This document shows, in pieces, positions 52,309 to 63,926 of a stretch of 64,000 nucleotides of DNA. This stretch comes from Hydrogenophaga sp. GTDB lineage: Bacteria > Pseudomonadota > Gammaproteobacteria > Burkholderiales > Burkholderiaceae_C. The position numbers were made by a program, and so were the translations under genes. The stretch spans positions 23,275 to 87,274 of the forward strand of contig JAGKSX010000112.1 of assembly GCA_018993155.1 (NCBI GenBank), given 5' to 3'. How positions within the stretch are numbered: the first letter of the stretch is position 1; every line of letters starts with the position of its first letter. A model generated the notes under the pieces. That model saw only the letters and a program-made list of their open reading frames with translations. It was not told the DNA's origin and did no database searches.

Positions 52309-53078
52309 GTGCCCGACCTTCAAGCTTCCGCCGCATCGGCCATCGTGCTGCACGACCTCACGCTGGGCTACGAGCGCCACCCGGCCGTGCACCACCTCTC
52401 GCTCACGCTGCCACCGGGTGCGCTGGTGGCGGTGGTCGGCCCCAACGGCGCGGGCAAATCGACCCTGCTGAAGGCGCTGGCCGGGCAGCTCCCACCGCTG
52501 GGCGGGCGCATCGACGGCCTGGGCACGCGCCAGCGCGTGGCCTGCCTGCCGCAACACAGCGGGATCGACCGCAGTTTTCCGATCTCGGTGCAAGAGCTGG
52601 TCCTGCTCGGCCTGTGGCACGAGGTGGGCGCGCTCGGGCGCCACAGCGCCGCGCACCGCCGCGCCTGCCACGAGGCGCTGGCGGCGGTCGGCCTGCTGGG
52701 TTTCGAGCGGCGCGCGATCGACACGCTCTCGGGCGGCCAGCTGCAGCGCGCCCTGTTCGCGCGCCTGATCCTGCAGGACGCCCCGGTGGTGCTGCTCGAC
52801 GAGCCCTTCGCCGCGATCGACCAGCGCACCACCCGCGACCTGCTCGGCCTGCTGCACCGCTGGCATGCGCAGGGCAAGACGGTGATCGCGGTGCTGCACG
52901 ACCTGGCCCAGGTGCGCGAGCACTTTCCGCACACCCTGCTGCTGGCCCGCGAGCCGGTGGCCTGGGGCCCAACGGCCGAGGTGCTGACCGCCGACCGCTG
53001 GGCCCGCGCCCTGCGGCTGCAGGAGCCATTCGACGACGGGGCCGAGGCCTGCGGCGCCACCGCCCACGGGGTGCCGGC

Positions 53079-53082
<4 letters not shown>
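52309..53082 (+). CDS. znuC: Zinc ABC transporter ATP-binding protein
   Basis: 257 residues. Walker A GPNGAGKST, signature LSGGQLQR, Walker B VVLLDEPFAAID and His switch LHDLAQV. Homologous to ZnuC and other cation ABC ATPases. The GTG at 52309 is chosen because earlier Met codons lie within the operator; the ribosome-binding site is poor, so the start is not certain. Overlaps znuB by four bases. Confidence 0.88.
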
Positions 53083-54912
<1,830 letters not shown>

Positions 54913-54946
54913 GGCGCATCCCTTTCACGATCAAGCCGAACACCGC

Positions 54947-57061
54947 ATGTTTCATACCGCTTTCCGCCTTCTCCCGTGCGCGATGGCCAGCGTCTCCATC
55001 GCCGCCTGGGCCCAGACCGAGCCCGCGCCCACGCTGGAGACCGTCACCATCAGCGAGACGCGCGAGCGGTCCTACCGCGCCGTCGTCGCACCCACCGCCA
55101 ACAAGAGCGACACCACGGTGAAGGAGACGCCCTTCTCCATCCAGACCGTCACGCGCGAGCTGATGGAAGACCGTGGTGTGACCAGCTTCGGCGAGGCCGT
55201 GCGCACCGTGCCGGGCCTGACGCCGCAGGTGGGCTGGGGCGGCAGCAACGACCGCTTCCGCTTGCGCGGCTTCGCCACGTCGGCCAACCTCAAGAACGGC
55301 TTCCGCCGCAGCGTGTTCGCCCCGGTGGACGAGCTGGTCAACATCGAGCAGATCGAGGTGCTCAAGGGGCCGGCCTCCGCGCTGTACGGCCGCTTCGAAC
55401 CGGGTGGCGTGGTCAACCTGGTGACCAAGCAGCCGCAGAACACCGCCAGCACATGCTACGAGCTCACCGCCGGCAGCCACGACTTCTACCGCGCCACGTT
55501 CGACAGCACCGGCCCGATCAGCGAGACCCTGAGCTACCGGCTCACCGGCTCCTGGCAGGACAACAAAAGCTTTCGCGATTTCGTCGGCGCCCAAACGCAG
55601 TTCATCTCGCCGGTGTTTCGCTGGCAACCCGCACCGCACACCACGCTGACCGCTGAACTCGAACTCGGCCGCAAGCGCGGCGCCTTCGACCGCGGCTTCG
55701 GCAACAGCCCGCTGTTCCTCGGCGTGCCCATCCACACCAACTACGCCGAGGCCGACACCCGGCTGAAGAACGACAGCACCCTGGCCTCGCTGGTGCTCGA
55801 CCACCGCCTGGACAGCGGCTGGCAGCTGCACGCGGGCCTGCAGGCCTCGTCGGCCAGGACCGACGCGCTCTGGTACCCCTTCGGCTTCAGCCCCATCACC
55901 GGCGCCGGCACCCCCGACCCGCAGGTCAACCGCCGCCAGCAGCGCAGCATCGACGACCAGACCGACCTCTCGGTCCTGGCCGAGGTCTCGCGCCGCTTCG
56001 AAGCGGGCGGCGTGCGCCACCGCGTGCTGTTCGGTGCCGATGCCAACCGAGACACCTGGGACTTCCGCGCCGACGCCAACGTCGGCCCCTTTGGCTTCCC
56101 GACCAACCTGCCGATCGACCTCTACCACCCGGTGCACGGCACCACTGTGGTCGGCCCGCTCGTGCCCTACGACGCGTCGAACTACCGCAGCCGCAACGTG
56201 GGGCTGTACGCGCAGGACGAGCTGCAGCTGGGCGACCAGTGGCGCGTTCTGCTCGGCCTGCGTTACGACCGCTCGCGCACCCTGGCCCGGGCCGACTACC
56301 TGCCGGTCTCGGGCACGCTGGCGCGCAGCGACGACGCGCTGTCGCCCCGCCTGGGCGTGACCTGGACGCCAAGCGACGCGGTGTCGCTGTACGCGAGTGG
56401 GTCGAAATCGTTCCTCACCGAGCCCTTCAGCGGCCTGCTGCGCAACGGCAGCCTGCCCGCGCCGTCGCTCGGCACGCAGCTGGAAGTCGGTGCCAAGTTC
56501 AGCCTGCTCGGCGGACGGCTGGAGCCCACGCTGGCGGTGTTCGACATCCGCCGCCGCCACGGCCTGGTGTCGGACCCCACCGACTTCGACCACGTGCTGC
56601 AGGTCGGTGAACAGCGCAGCCAGGGCTGGGAGCTGGACGTGCCGTTCAGCATCACGCCGCAATGGCGCCTGCTGGCCAGCGTCACCGAGCTGAAGGCGCA
56701 GATCAGCCGCGACAGCGACAGCAGCCTGGTGGGCACCCTGCTGGCCAACGCACCGCGCCGCAGCGCCAGCCTGTGGACCACTTTCGATTTCAGCGGCCGT
56801 GCCGCGGGGCTGAGCGCGGGCCTGGGCGCGATCTACGTCGGCGAGCGCCAGGCCAACACCGCCAACAGCTTCGTGCTGCCTTCGTACGTGCGCTGGGACG
56901 CCAACATCGCCTACCGCTTCGGCGCCGGCCAGCGCTACAAGCTGCAGCTCGCGCTGCAGAACCTGGGCGACAAGCGCTACTACGACTCGGGCGGCGCCTT
57001 CGTGCCGACTTACCCGGGCGCACCGCGCAGCGTGCTCGCCAGCTTCGCCATGGCGCTCTGA
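54947..57061 (+). CDS. TonB-dependent outer-membrane receptor (siderophore/metallophore type)
   Basis: 704 residues. Signal peptide ending near AWAQT; a TonB box-like LETVTISE; plug domain (about 45-170) with VKETPFSIQTVT, DVG-like GLTPQVGWGG and the IEVLKGPASALYGRFEPGGVVNLVTK motif (in two parts); then a 22-strand barrel ending in a C-terminal Leu-containing aromatic-poor strand (SFAMAL). It resembles receptors for metal-loaded chelators. Adjacent to znuCBA and to a FecCD-type ABC system; in other proteobacteria such receptor-ABC sets are Zur-regulated. Its ligand may be a zinc- or other metal-metallophore complex. The stop overlaps the next start by one base. Confidence 0.9.
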   Translation: MFHTAFRLLPCAMASVSIAAWAQTEPAPTLETVTISETRERSYRAVVAPTANKSDTTVKETPFSIQTVTRELMEDRGVTSFGEAVRTVPGLTPQVGWGGSNDRFRLRGFATSANLKNGFRRSVFAPVDELVNIEQIEVLKGPASALYGRFEPGGVVNLVTKQPQNTASTCYELTAGSHDFYRATFDSTGPISETLSYRLTGSWQDNKSFRDFVGAQTQFISPVFRWQPAPHTTLTAELELGRKRGAFDRGFGNSPLFLGVPIHTNYAEADTRLKNDSTLASLVLDHRLDSGWQLHAGLQASSARTDALWYPFGFSPITGAGTPDPQVNRRQQRSIDDQTDLSVLAEVSRRFEAGGVRHRVLFGADANRDTWDFRADANVGPFGFPTNLPIDLYHPVHGTTVVGPLVPYDASNYRSRNVGLYAQDELQLGDQWRVLLGLRYDRSRTLARADYLPVSGTLARSDDALSPRLGVTWTPSDAVSLYASGSKSFLTEPFSGLLRNGSLPAPSLGTQLEVGAKFSLLGGRLEPTLAVFDIRRRHGLVSDPTDFDHVLQVGEQRSQGWELDVPFSITPQWRLLASVTELKAQISRDSDSSLVGTLLANAPRRSASLWTTFDFSGRAAGLSAGLGAIYVGERQANTANSFVLPSYVRWDANIAYRFGAGQRYKLQLALQNLGDKRYYDSGGAFVPTYPGAPRSVLASFAMAL

Positions 57062-58038
57062 TGGGCCTGAGCACCCACGGTCTGACGGTGGGGCACGGCG
57101 GCCGGGCCCTGCTCGGTCCGCTGGATCTTGAGTTGCCCGCAGGCCGCTTCGTCTGCCTGATCGGCGCCAACGGCGCCGGCAAGTCGACCCTGATCCGCAC
57201 GCTGTGCGGCATGCAGCCCGCCGTCTCGGGCGAGGTGCGCATCGGCGGCGTGGCGCTGGGCCGCATCAGCCAGGTCGAGCGCGCGCGGCGGCTCGCGGTG
57301 GTGCTCACCGAGCGCGTCGACGTCGCGCAGATGACCGGCCACGACCTGGTCTGCCTGGGCCGTTACCCCCACCTCGGCTGGGGCGGCCGGCTTGGCGCCG
57401 CCGACCACGCCGCGGTGCAGGCCGCGCTGCAACAGGCCGGCGCGCTGGCGCTGGCACACCGGCGGGTCGCCGAGATGTCGGACGGCGAACGCCAGAAAGT
57501 GCTGATCGCCCGCGCGCTGGCGCAGCAGCCGCGCGTGCTGGTGCTCGACGAAGCGACCGCTTTCCTGGACCTGCCGCGCCGCATCGAGACCATGCACCTG
57601 CTGCGCACGCTGGCCCACGGGCAAGGCCTGGCCGTGCTGCTGTCCACGCACGACCTCGAACTCGCGCTGCGCCACGCCGACGCGCTGTGGCTGATCGACG
57701 GCCAGCGTCGCCTGCACGCCGGTGCGCCCGAAGACCTTGCCCTGAACGGCACCCTGGCCGCGGGCTTTGCCACCGACGGCCTGGCTTTCGACCTGGAACG
57801 CGCCGAGCTGCGCGTGGGCCACCAAGCGCAGCGCGGCATCCGCATCGAAGGCGAGGGCATGGCGACGGCCTGGGCACGGCGGGCGCTGCAGCGTGCGGGC
57901 TACGCACACGATCCCGAGGCCACACAGGCCGTGCACGCGGGGGAGCGCGGCGCTTACACCTTGCAGCGCAGCGGGCAGGCGCCGCAGCGCTTCGCTACCC
58001 TCGGCGCCCTGGTGGACGCGCTTGGCGGCCAAGCATGA
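57061..58038 (+). CDS. FecE/BtuD-type ABC ATPase with C-terminal extension
   Basis: 325 residues. The ABC module (1 to about 250) has Walker A GANGAGKST, the signature MSDGERQ (one change from the usual LSGGxxQ), Walker B VLVLDEATAFLD and LSTHDLEL. The 70-residue C-terminal extension (RGIRIEGEGMATAWARRALQRAG start, then a compact alpha-beta stretch) is unusual for FecE-like ATPases and is reported in some metallophore systems. Start by ATG at 57061 directly on the receptor stop; overlaps the lipoprotein gene by four bases. Confidence 0.87.
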   Translation: MGLSTHGLTVGHGGRALLGPLDLELPAGRFVCLIGANGAGKSTLIRTLCGMQPAVSGEVRIGGVALGRISQVERARRLAVVLTERVDVAQMTGHDLVCLGRYPHLGWGGRLGAADHAAVQAALQQAGALALAHRRVAEMSDGERQKVLIARALAQQPRVLVLDEATAFLDLPRRIETMHLLRTLAHGQGLAVLLSTHDLELALRHADALWLIDGQRRLHAGAPEDLALNGTLAAGFATDGLAFDLERAELRVGHQAQRGIRIEGEGMATAWARRALQRAGYAHDPEATQAVHAGERGAYTLQRSGQAPQRFATLGALVDALGGQA

Positions 58039-59264
58039 GGCGCCTGCAACTGGTACCGCTGCTGCTGTTGTGCGGCTGCATGCAGATCGCACCGCCGCCG
58101 CGCGCCGCCTGGCCCTCGGTGGTGGTGGGCGCCGACGGCCTGAGCGACAACCTCGACGCCGCCTGCGTGGCCGGGCACCGGCCGGGCGTGGACTACTTTC
58201 CGCACAAGACCACCTTCACCCACTCGGTGCAGCTGCAGGTGAGCTACGGCCCGCACTACAAACGCGTGCGCTTCACGCCCAGCGTGGGCACCGGTGAAAC
58301 GCTGGACTACCTGCTGGTGCAGTGCGGCACACCGGTGCCCGCGCACGGGCCGCACGAGCAGGTGATTCAAGTGCCGATACAGAGGCTGGTCACCGGCAAC
58401 GCCGCCATGCTCGGCGCACTCGACGAGCTGGGCCTGGTGGACCGGCTGTACGGGGCCGAAAACACGCGCAGCGCCACCGTGCCGGCGGTGCGCGAGCGCA
58501 TCGCCCAGGGCCTGGTGCACGACATGTGGGGCTACGGCCACGCCTCCATCGAATCGGTGATGGCGGTGCAGGCCGACGTGTACCTGAGCTTCTACTCCGC
58601 CTACCCGCAGGGCAACATGCACCCGCGCCTGTGGGTGCTGGGTGTGCGCGCGATCGCGCAGGCCGACCACCATGAGACGCACCCGCTGGGCCGCGCCGAG
58701 TGGCTCAAGCTGCTGGCCCTGCTCACCAACCGCGAGGCCCTGGCCAACGCGACGTTCGGCCGCATCGAGGCCCAGTACCTCCGGTTGGCTGACGTCGCGG
58801 CCACGGCACCCGACCGCCCCCTGGTGATGGCCGGCTTTGCCGCCAGCCGCGACACCATCGAGACCTTCGGCGGCCGCAACCAGCGTGCCCGGCTGATCCA
58901 CGACGCCGGCGGGCGCTTTGCGCTCGCGAACGACGCGCGCAGCAGCAGCCTCGTGTACGAACGGTTCGAGAAGGTCTACGCGCGAGCGGCCGATGCGCCG
59001 GTCTGGCTCGGCACGCTGGGCGGCCAGGCCAGCGTGACCACCCTGGTCGACGCCAACCCTTTGCACGGCTGGTTCCGCGCCGCGCGCGAAGGCCGCGTGT
59101 TCGCCTGGGACCAGGGCTACACCGGCGCCTGGGCCTACCCCTTCCAGGACCAGGGCATGACCCGGCCGCACGTGCAGCTGGCCGAAGCCATCCGGGCGCT
59201 GCACCCGAGCCTGCCTCTGCCGCCCGTCGACACCGACACCCCCTTCCTGCGCCGGCTGCCATGA
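58035..59264 (+). CDS. FecB-like substrate-binding lipoprotein of the metallophore ABC system
   Basis: 409 residues. The signal peptide ends in LLLLCGC with a probable lipobox at Cys15. The central and C-terminal parts follow the cluster A-II (siderophore/vitamin B12) binding-protein pattern: VPIQRLVTGNAAMLGALDELGLVDRLYG, MWGYGHASIESVMAVQADVYLSFYSA (each read in parts), and a late AWDQGYTGAWAYPFQDQG. The N-terminal 100 residues (DYFPHKTTFTHSVQLQVSYGPHYKRV, in parts) are extra relative to BtuF and resemble the longer iron/vitamin-B12 binding proteins. Binds a metal complex released by the TonB receptor. Confidence 0.85.
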   Translation: MRRLQLVPLLLLCGCMQIAPPPRAAWPSVVVGADGLSDNLDAACVAGHRPGVDYFPHKTTFTHSVQLQVSYGPHYKRVRFTPSVGTGETLDYLLVQCGTPVPAHGPHEQVIQVPIQRLVTGNAAMLGALDELGLVDRLYGAENTRSATVPAVRERIAQGLVHDMWGYGHASIESVMAVQADVYLSFYSAYPQGNMHPRLWVLGVRAIAQADHHETHPLGRAEWLKLLALLTNREALANATFGRIEAQYLRLADVAATAPDRPLVMAGFAASRDTIETFGGRNQRARLIHDAGGRFALANDARSSSLVYERFEKVYARAADAPVWLGTLGGQASVTTLVDANPLHGWFRAAREGRVFAWDQGYTGAWAYPFQDQGMTRPHVQLAEAIRALHPSLPLPPVDTDTPFLRRLP

Positions 59265-60289
59265 CCACCACCCCGCTCACCCCCGCCCGCTTCGCCGCGA
59301 TGACCCTGCTGCTGGCGGTGCTGTTCGTGGCCGAGCTCTCGCTCGGCTCGGTCGCCATCCCGCTGGCCGCGGTGTTCGACGTGTTGTCCGGCGGCGCCGC
59401 CCATCCGGTGTGGCGCGACATCGTGCTGGGATTCCGTCTGCCGCGCGCGCTCAACGCGCTGTGCTCCGGCGCGGCGCTCGGTGTGGCCGGCCTGCTGTTG
59501 CAGACGCTGTTCCGCAACCCCCTGGCCGACCCCTTCGTGCTCGGCATCGTGCACGGTGCGCGGCTGGGCTGCGCTCTGCTGGTGGCGATCGCGGGCGTGG
59601 CCGGCAACGCCTTGCTGCTGCGCTTCGGCCTCACCGGCGACATCGGCCTGGCGCTGGCCTCGGTGGCCGGCTCGGTGGCGGTGCTCGCGCTGCTGGCCGG
59701 CCTGTCGCGCCGGGTCGGTACGGTCACGCTGCTCATCATCGGCCTGATGCTGGGCTACCTCGCCATCGGCCTCATCAGCGCGTCGATGCACTTCATCGAC
59801 GAGACCCAGGCGCGCGCCTTCAAGGCCTGGGACGACGCGAGCTTTGCCGGTGCCACACGGCAGCAACTGCAGATCCTGGTGCCGGGCGTGCTGGCCGGCC
59901 TGCTCGCCGGCGGCCTGCTGGTGAAACCGCTCAACGGCCTGTTGCTGGGCGAGCGCTATGCCGCGTCCATGGGCATGCGCGTGACCTTGGTCAAGCGCGG
60001 CGCGTTGCTGGTCACCGCGTGGCTGAGCGGGCTGGTGACGGCCTTCTGCGGCCCGGTGGCTTTCCTCGGCCTGGTGGCCGCGCAGGTGGCGCGCGCCCTG
60101 ATGCGCAGCGCCGACCACCGCGTGCTGCTGCCGGCCGCGGGCCTGGCGGGCGCGGTGCTCGGCCTGGCGGCCGATCTGGTGCTGCACCTGCCGTGGAGCC
60201 GCCACGTGTTCCACCTCAACGCGGTGATCGGCCTGGTCGGCGCGCCCGTGGCCCTGTTACTCCTCTACCGCACACGGGCATTGCACTGA
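59261..60289 (+). CDS. FecCD-family ABC transporter permease
   Basis: 342 residues, about ten helices. FecCD signatures: FRLPRALNALCSGAALGVAGLLLQ (read in two parts), NPLADPFVLGIVHGARLG and GPVAFLGLVAAQVARAL near the C-terminus. Starts with ATG at 59261 overlapping the lipoprotein gene stop. The single permease would form a homodimer, as in BtuC. Completes the receptor, binding-lipoprotein, permease and ATPase set. Confidence 0.92.
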   Translation: MTTTPLTPARFAAMTLLLAVLFVAELSLGSVAIPLAAVFDVLSGGAAHPVWRDIVLGFRLPRALNALCSGAALGVAGLLLQTLFRNPLADPFVLGIVHGARLGCALLVAIAGVAGNALLLRFGLTGDIGLALASVAGSVAVLALLAGLSRRVGTVTLLIIGLMLGYLAIGLISASMHFIDETQARAFKAWDDASFAGATRQQLQILVPGVLAGLLAGGLLVKPLNGLLLGERYAASMGMRVTLVKRGALLVTAWLSGLVTAFCGPVAFLGLVAAQVARALMRSADHRVLLPAAGLAGAVLGLAADLVLHLPWSRHVFHLNAVIGLVGAPVALLLLYRTRALH

Positions 60290-60350
60290 GCCCGCAGGCG
60301 GGTGGCGGGCCGCTGGCTACACTGCCGGTCTCCCCGCTTCACACCACGCC

Positions 60351-61235
60351 GTGCCCATCACCCACCTGCTCCTCGCCCTCTCGGTGGTGTTCGTCTGGGG
60401 CACGAACTTCGTGGTGATCCGCTGGGGCCTGGACGGTCTGCCGCCCTTCCTGTTCGCCACGCTGCGCTTCGCGCTCTCGGCCCTGCCCTGGCTGCTGTTC
60501 ATCCCGCGCCCGACCGCGCCCTGGCGCAAGGTCGCCGCCTTCGGCGTGTTGCTGGGCGTGGGGCAGTTCGGCCTGCTGTTCCTGGCGATCCGCAGCAGCA
60601 TCTCCCCCGGACTGGCGTCGCTGGTGGTGCAGCTGCAGGTGTTCTTCACCATCGGCCTGTCGCTGTGGCTCATGGGCGAGCGCGTGCGCGGCTTCCAGGT
60701 CGCGGGCCTGCTGCTGGCGCTGGCCGGCCTGGGCGTGATCGTGGCCAACCTCGACGCCTCGGTCACCCTGCTGGGCATGGGCCTGGTGCTGAGCGCGGCC
60801 TTCTTCTGGTCGCTCGCCAACCTGGTGGTGAAGTCGCTCGGGCCGGTCAACATGCTGCACTTCATGGTCTGGAGCAGCGTGTTCGCGGTGCCACCGCTGT
60901 TCGCGCTGTCGTGGCTGATCGAAGGCCCGCAGGCCATCGCGAGCAGCCTGCGGCAGGCGGATGCGCTGGTGTGGGCCAGCGTGCTGTGGCAGGCGGTGGG
61001 CAATACCCTGTTCGGCTACGGCGTGTGGAACTGGCTGCTGGCGCGCCACCCGGCGGCGACGGTCACACCGCTGGCGCTGCTGATCCCGGTGTTCGGCATG
61101 GGGGCCTCGGCGGTCTCGCTCGGTGAGCCCCTGCCGGGCTGGAAGCTCGGCGCGGCGGCGCTGGTGCTGCTGGGTCTGGCGGTGATCGTCTGCTGGCCGC
61201 TGCTGCAGGCCCGAGGCCGCGCGAAACCGGCCTAA
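60351..61235 (+). CDS. EamA-family transporter
   Basis: 294 residues with ten membrane helices in two EamA repeats. Begins VPITHLLLALSVVFVWGTNFVVIRWGLDGLPP (read in parts) from a GTG at 60351; the N-terminal FVWGTNFV is the family hallmark. Related to E. coli YdcZ/EamA-like exporters of amino acids. It is separate from the FecCD operon (61 bases). Substrate unknown. Confidence 0.87.
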   Translation: MPITHLLLALSVVFVWGTNFVVIRWGLDGLPPFLFATLRFALSALPWLLFIPRPTAPWRKVAAFGVLLGVGQFGLLFLAIRSSISPGLASLVVQLQVFFTIGLSLWLMGERVRGFQVAGLLLALAGLGVIVANLDASVTLLGMGLVLSAAFFWSLANLVVKSLGPVNMLHFMVWSSVFAVPPLFALSWLIEGPQAIASSLRQADALVWASVLWQAVGNTLFGYGVWNWLLARHPAATVTPLALLIPVFGMGASAVSLGEPLPGWKLGAAALVLLGLAVIVCWPLLQARGRAKPA

Positions 61236-61242
61236 GCCCGAC

Positions 61243-61266
61243 CACTGGATTTTCTTGAATCCAGTG
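61243..61266 (+). terminator. Hairpin between the EamA transporter and fasciclin genes
   Basis: A perfect 9-bp stem CACTGGATT / AATCCAGTG with a 6-base loop (TTCTTG) lies 8 bases after the transporter stop. There is no U-tract, so strength as a terminator is uncertain; it may also protect the 3' end. Confidence 0.45.
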
Positions 61267-61325
61267 CGGGGTCGCGCTGCGTATCTCCTTCAGCCGCAGT
61301 TCCGGCTTCAACCCTAGGAGATTCC

Positions 61326-61877
61326 ATGATCACGCAGACCCTCAGCAAGACCGTTCTGGCCCTCGCCATCGGCACCGCATCCCTCGGCGCCTTCGCGCAA
61401 GTCATGGTCGGCGGCGCGCCGATGCTGGCCAGCAAGGACATCATCGACAACGCGGTCAACTCCAAGGACCACACCACGCTGGTGGCCGCCGTGAAGGCCG
61501 CCGGCCTGGTGGACACGCTCAAGTCGCCCGGCCCGTTCACCGTGTTCGCGCCCACCAACGCCGCTTTCGCCGCCCTGCCCGCCGGCACCGTGGACACCCT
61601 GCTCAAGCCCGAGAACAAGGGCATGCTCACCGGCATCCTGACCTACCACGTGGTGCCCGGCAAATGGGACGCCGCGGCCATCGCCAAGATGATCGCCGAC
61701 GGCAAGGGCATGGCCTCGATCAAGACGGTGGCCGGCGGCACGCTGGTGGCCAAGTCGGCCGGCGGCAAGGTCACGGTGACGGATGAAAAAGGCGGCACGG
61801 CCACCGTGACCATCGCCGACGTGTACCAGTCCAACGGCGTGATCCACGTCGTGGACAAGGTGCTGCTGCCGAAGTGA
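61326..61877 (+). CDS. Fasciclin-domain secreted protein
   Basis: 183 residues. Signal peptide (about 1-24, ending in FAQV) and one fasciclin (FAS1) domain with H1 PFTVFAPTNAAFAALP, H2 motif (AGGTLVAKSAGGKVTVTDE, in parts), and the NGVIHVVDKVLLPK ending. Secreted adhesion or matrix domain. A good ribosome-binding site (AGGAGA, 61316-61321) precedes the ATG. It is the last gene of betaproteobacterial style before the change at about 61,880. Confidence 0.92.
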   Translation: MITQTLSKTVLALAIGTASLGAFAQVMVGGAPMLASKDIIDNAVNSKDHTTLVAAVKAAGLVDTLKSPGPFTVFAPTNAAFAALPAGTVDTLLKPENKGMLTGILTYHVVPGKWDAAAIAKMIADGKGMASIKTVAGGTLVAKSAGGKVTVTDEKGGTATVTIADVYQSNGVIHVVDKVLLPK

Positions 61878-61892
61878 TCGGCCCCGCAGGAC

Positions 61893-62480
61893 CTACTTCG
61901 CCAGCCGGGCGAAGGTCTTGCGGAATTTCGCCACCTTGGGCGCGGCCACCGCCATGCAATAGCCCTGGTGCGGGTTGCGCTCGAAGAAGTCCTGGTGATA
62001 GGCCTCGGCCATCCAGAACCCGCCGCCGGTCAGGATGCGGGTGGCGACCGGCTTGCCCAGGGTCTTGGCGACCTGCGCCTTCACCGCCTGGGCGGTGGCG
62101 GTCTCCGCGCTGTCGGCGACGAACACGGCGGTCGTGTAGGACGGCCCGCGATCGCAGATCTGACCGCCCGCGTCGGTCGGATCGATGTGGTGGAAGAATC
62201 CGTCGACCAGCTTGGCGTAGCTGATCTTGTCGGGGTCATAAGTGACCTTCACCGCCTCGAGGTGCCCGCGGTGGTTCTCATAGGTCGGGTTCTTGAGCGC
62301 GCCGCCGGCATAGCCTGAGACGGCGCTGACGACGCCCGGCAGTTCCTCCAAAGCCTTTTCCGTCGACCAGAAGCATCCGCCGGCGAAGACCGCGGTCTTC
62401 AGCGGAGCGGCCCCTGCGACCGACCCCGCCGACAGGGCGCCGATCACGGCCAGGGCGACGACCTTACGAAGGTTTCTCAT
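61893..62480 (-). CDS. msrA: Peptide-methionine (S)-S-oxide reductase MsrA, exported
   Basis: 195 residues. Signal peptide (about 1-24, ending in VAGAA) followed by the MsrA fold: catalytic Cys in GGCFWSTEK, the Glu of YENH, and EAYHQDFF. Reduces methionine-(S)-sulfoxide in periplasmic proteins, presumably with a thioredoxin-like partner. The protein looks alphaproteobacterial (Caulobacterales-like), as do the two CoA-transferase genes beside it. It is convergent with the fasciclin gene, 15 bases between stops, with no terminator, a spacing unlike the rest of the window. Confidence 0.93.
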   Translation of the reverse strand: MRNLRKVVALAVIGALSAGSVAGAAPLKTAVFAGGCFWSTEKALEELPGVVSAVSGYAGGALKNPTYENHRGHLEAVKVTYDPDKISYAKLVDGFFHHIDPTDAGGQICDRGPSYTTAVFVADSAETATAQAVKAQVAKTLGKPVATRILTGGGFWMAEAYHQDFFERNPHQGYCMAVAAPKVAKFRKTFARLAK

Positions 62481-62563
62481 GACTTCAGCATCTCACCTTG
62501 AGGCGGCGGGACAAGACCGCCGCTGTCTGGTGGAGATACGGACGCCGCCGCCGATTGGATGCC

Positions 62564-63205
62564 TTAGAGCGCGACCTCGAAGGCCGCTTCGGTCTTGGCC
62601 TTGACCTCGTCGACGGTGACGCCGGGGGCCAGCTCGATCAGCTTCACCGGGGTGTTGCCGCGGTTGATCTCGAAGACGCCGAGTTCAGTGATCAGCAGGT
62701 CGACGACGCCCGCGCCAGTGAGCGGCAGGCTGCATTCCTTGAGCAGCTTGGGCGCGCCGGACTTCTCGCAGTGGTCCATGACCACGACGACGCGCTTGAC
62801 GCCCGCCACCAGGTCCATGGCCCCGCCCATGCCCTTGACCATCTTGCCGGGCACCATCCAGTTCGCCAGGTCGCCGTTTTCGGCCACCTGCATGCCGCCC
62901 AGGATCGACAGCGCGATGTGGCCGCCGCGGATCATGGCGAACGAGTCGGAGCTGGAGAAATACGACGACGACGGCAGCTCGGTGATGGTCTGCTTGCCGG
63001 CGTTGATCAGGTCGGCGTCCTCTTCGCCCTCATAGGGGAAGGGACCCATGCCCAGCATGCCGTTTTCGCTCTGCAGCGTCACGTGCATGCCGTCGGGGAT
63101 GTAGTTGGCGACCAGGGTCGGAATGCCGATGCCCAGGTTCACATAGAAGCCGTCGCGCAGTTCCTTGGCGGCGCGGGCGGCCATCTCGTCACGGGTCCAG
63201 GCCAT
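62564..63205 (-). CDS. scoB: 3-oxoacid CoA-transferase, subunit B
   Basis: 213 residues. Catalytic glutamate in the SENG motif ([14 protein letters not shown], read in two parts), the [11 protein letters not shown]-like loop ([16 protein letters not shown]) and the [21 protein letters not shown] region. With subunit A it moves CoA from succinyl-CoA to a 3-oxoacid such as acetoacetate. Starts with ATG at 63205, one base before the ScoA stop at 63207. Alphaproteobacterial-looking. Confidence 0.93.
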   Translation of the reverse strand: MAWTRDEMAARAAKELRDGFYVNLGIGIPTLVANYIPDGMHVTLQSENGMLGMGPFPYEGEEDADLINAGKQTITELPSSSYFSSSDSFAMIRGGHIALSILGGMQVAENGDLANWMVPGKMVKGMGGAMDLVAGVKRVVVVMDHCEKSGAPKLLKECSLPLTGAGVVDLLITELGVFEINRGNTPVKLIELAPGVTVDEVKAKTEAAFEVAL

Positions 63206-63206
63206 C

Positions 63207-63926
63207 TTACGCGCTCGCCTTTTCTTCCCGCGGGCGCGTCGTCACGCGCTCGATACGCTTCTCGTAGACCGCGCCCTTGACGATCCGGTCGACATAGATG
63301 CCGGGCGTGTGGATGTGGTCCTTGTCGATGGACCCGATCGCCACGAGGTTCTCGACCTCGGCGACCGTCACCTTGCCGGCCGTGGCCATCATCGGATTGA
63401 AGTTCCGGGCGGTCTTTCGGTAGACGAGGTTGCCCTCGGCGTCGCCGGTGTGCGCCTTGACGATCGAGAGGTCGGCGACCAGGCCGCGCTCCATCACATA
63501 GGTCTCGCCGTCGAAGTCGCGGACTTCCTTGCCCTCGGCCACCAAAGTGCCGACACCGGTCTTGGTGAAGAAGGCCGGGATGCCGGCGCCGCCGGCGCGG
63601 ATGCGTTCGGCCAGGGTGCCTTGCGGATTGAACTCCAGCTCCAGCGCACCCGACAGATAAAGCTGCTCGAACAGCTTGTTCTCGCCGACATAGGACGAGA
63701 TCATCTTCTTGATCTGGCCGCTTTCCAGCAGGATGCCGAGGCCAAAGCCGTCGACCCCGCAATTGTTGGAAACCACCGTCAGGTTCTTGACGCCGGACTC
63801 CTTGATCGCGCCGATCAGGTTCTCGGGAATGCCGCAGAGGCCGAAGCCTCCGGCCATGATGGTCATGCCGTCAAAGAGCAGCCCAGCGAGGGCGTCCACG
63901 GCGTCGTTGCGTGTCTTTCCAGCCAT
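63207..63926 (-). CDS. scoA: 3-oxoacid CoA-transferase, subunit A
   Basis: 239 residues. [13 protein letters not shown] and a C-terminal half with [15 protein letters not shown] and [18 protein letters not shown], the usual subunit A signatures. Forms a heterotetramer with ScoB. First gene of this operon; 74 bases of upstream sequence remain in the window and include the likely promoter. Together with msrA it forms the segment whose style differs from the rest of the contig. Confidence 0.93.
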   Translation of the reverse strand: MAGKTRNDAVDALAGLLFDGMTIMAGGFGLCGIPENLIGAIKESGVKNLTVVSNNCGVDGFGLGILLESGQIKKMISSYVGENKLFEQLYLSGALELEFNPQGTLAERIRAGGAGIPAFFTKTGVGTLVAEGKEVRDFDGETYVMERGLVADLSIVKAHTGDAEGNLVYRKTARNFNPMMATAGKVTVAEVENLVAIGSIDKDHIHTPGIYVDRIVKGAVYEKRIERVTTRPREEKASA

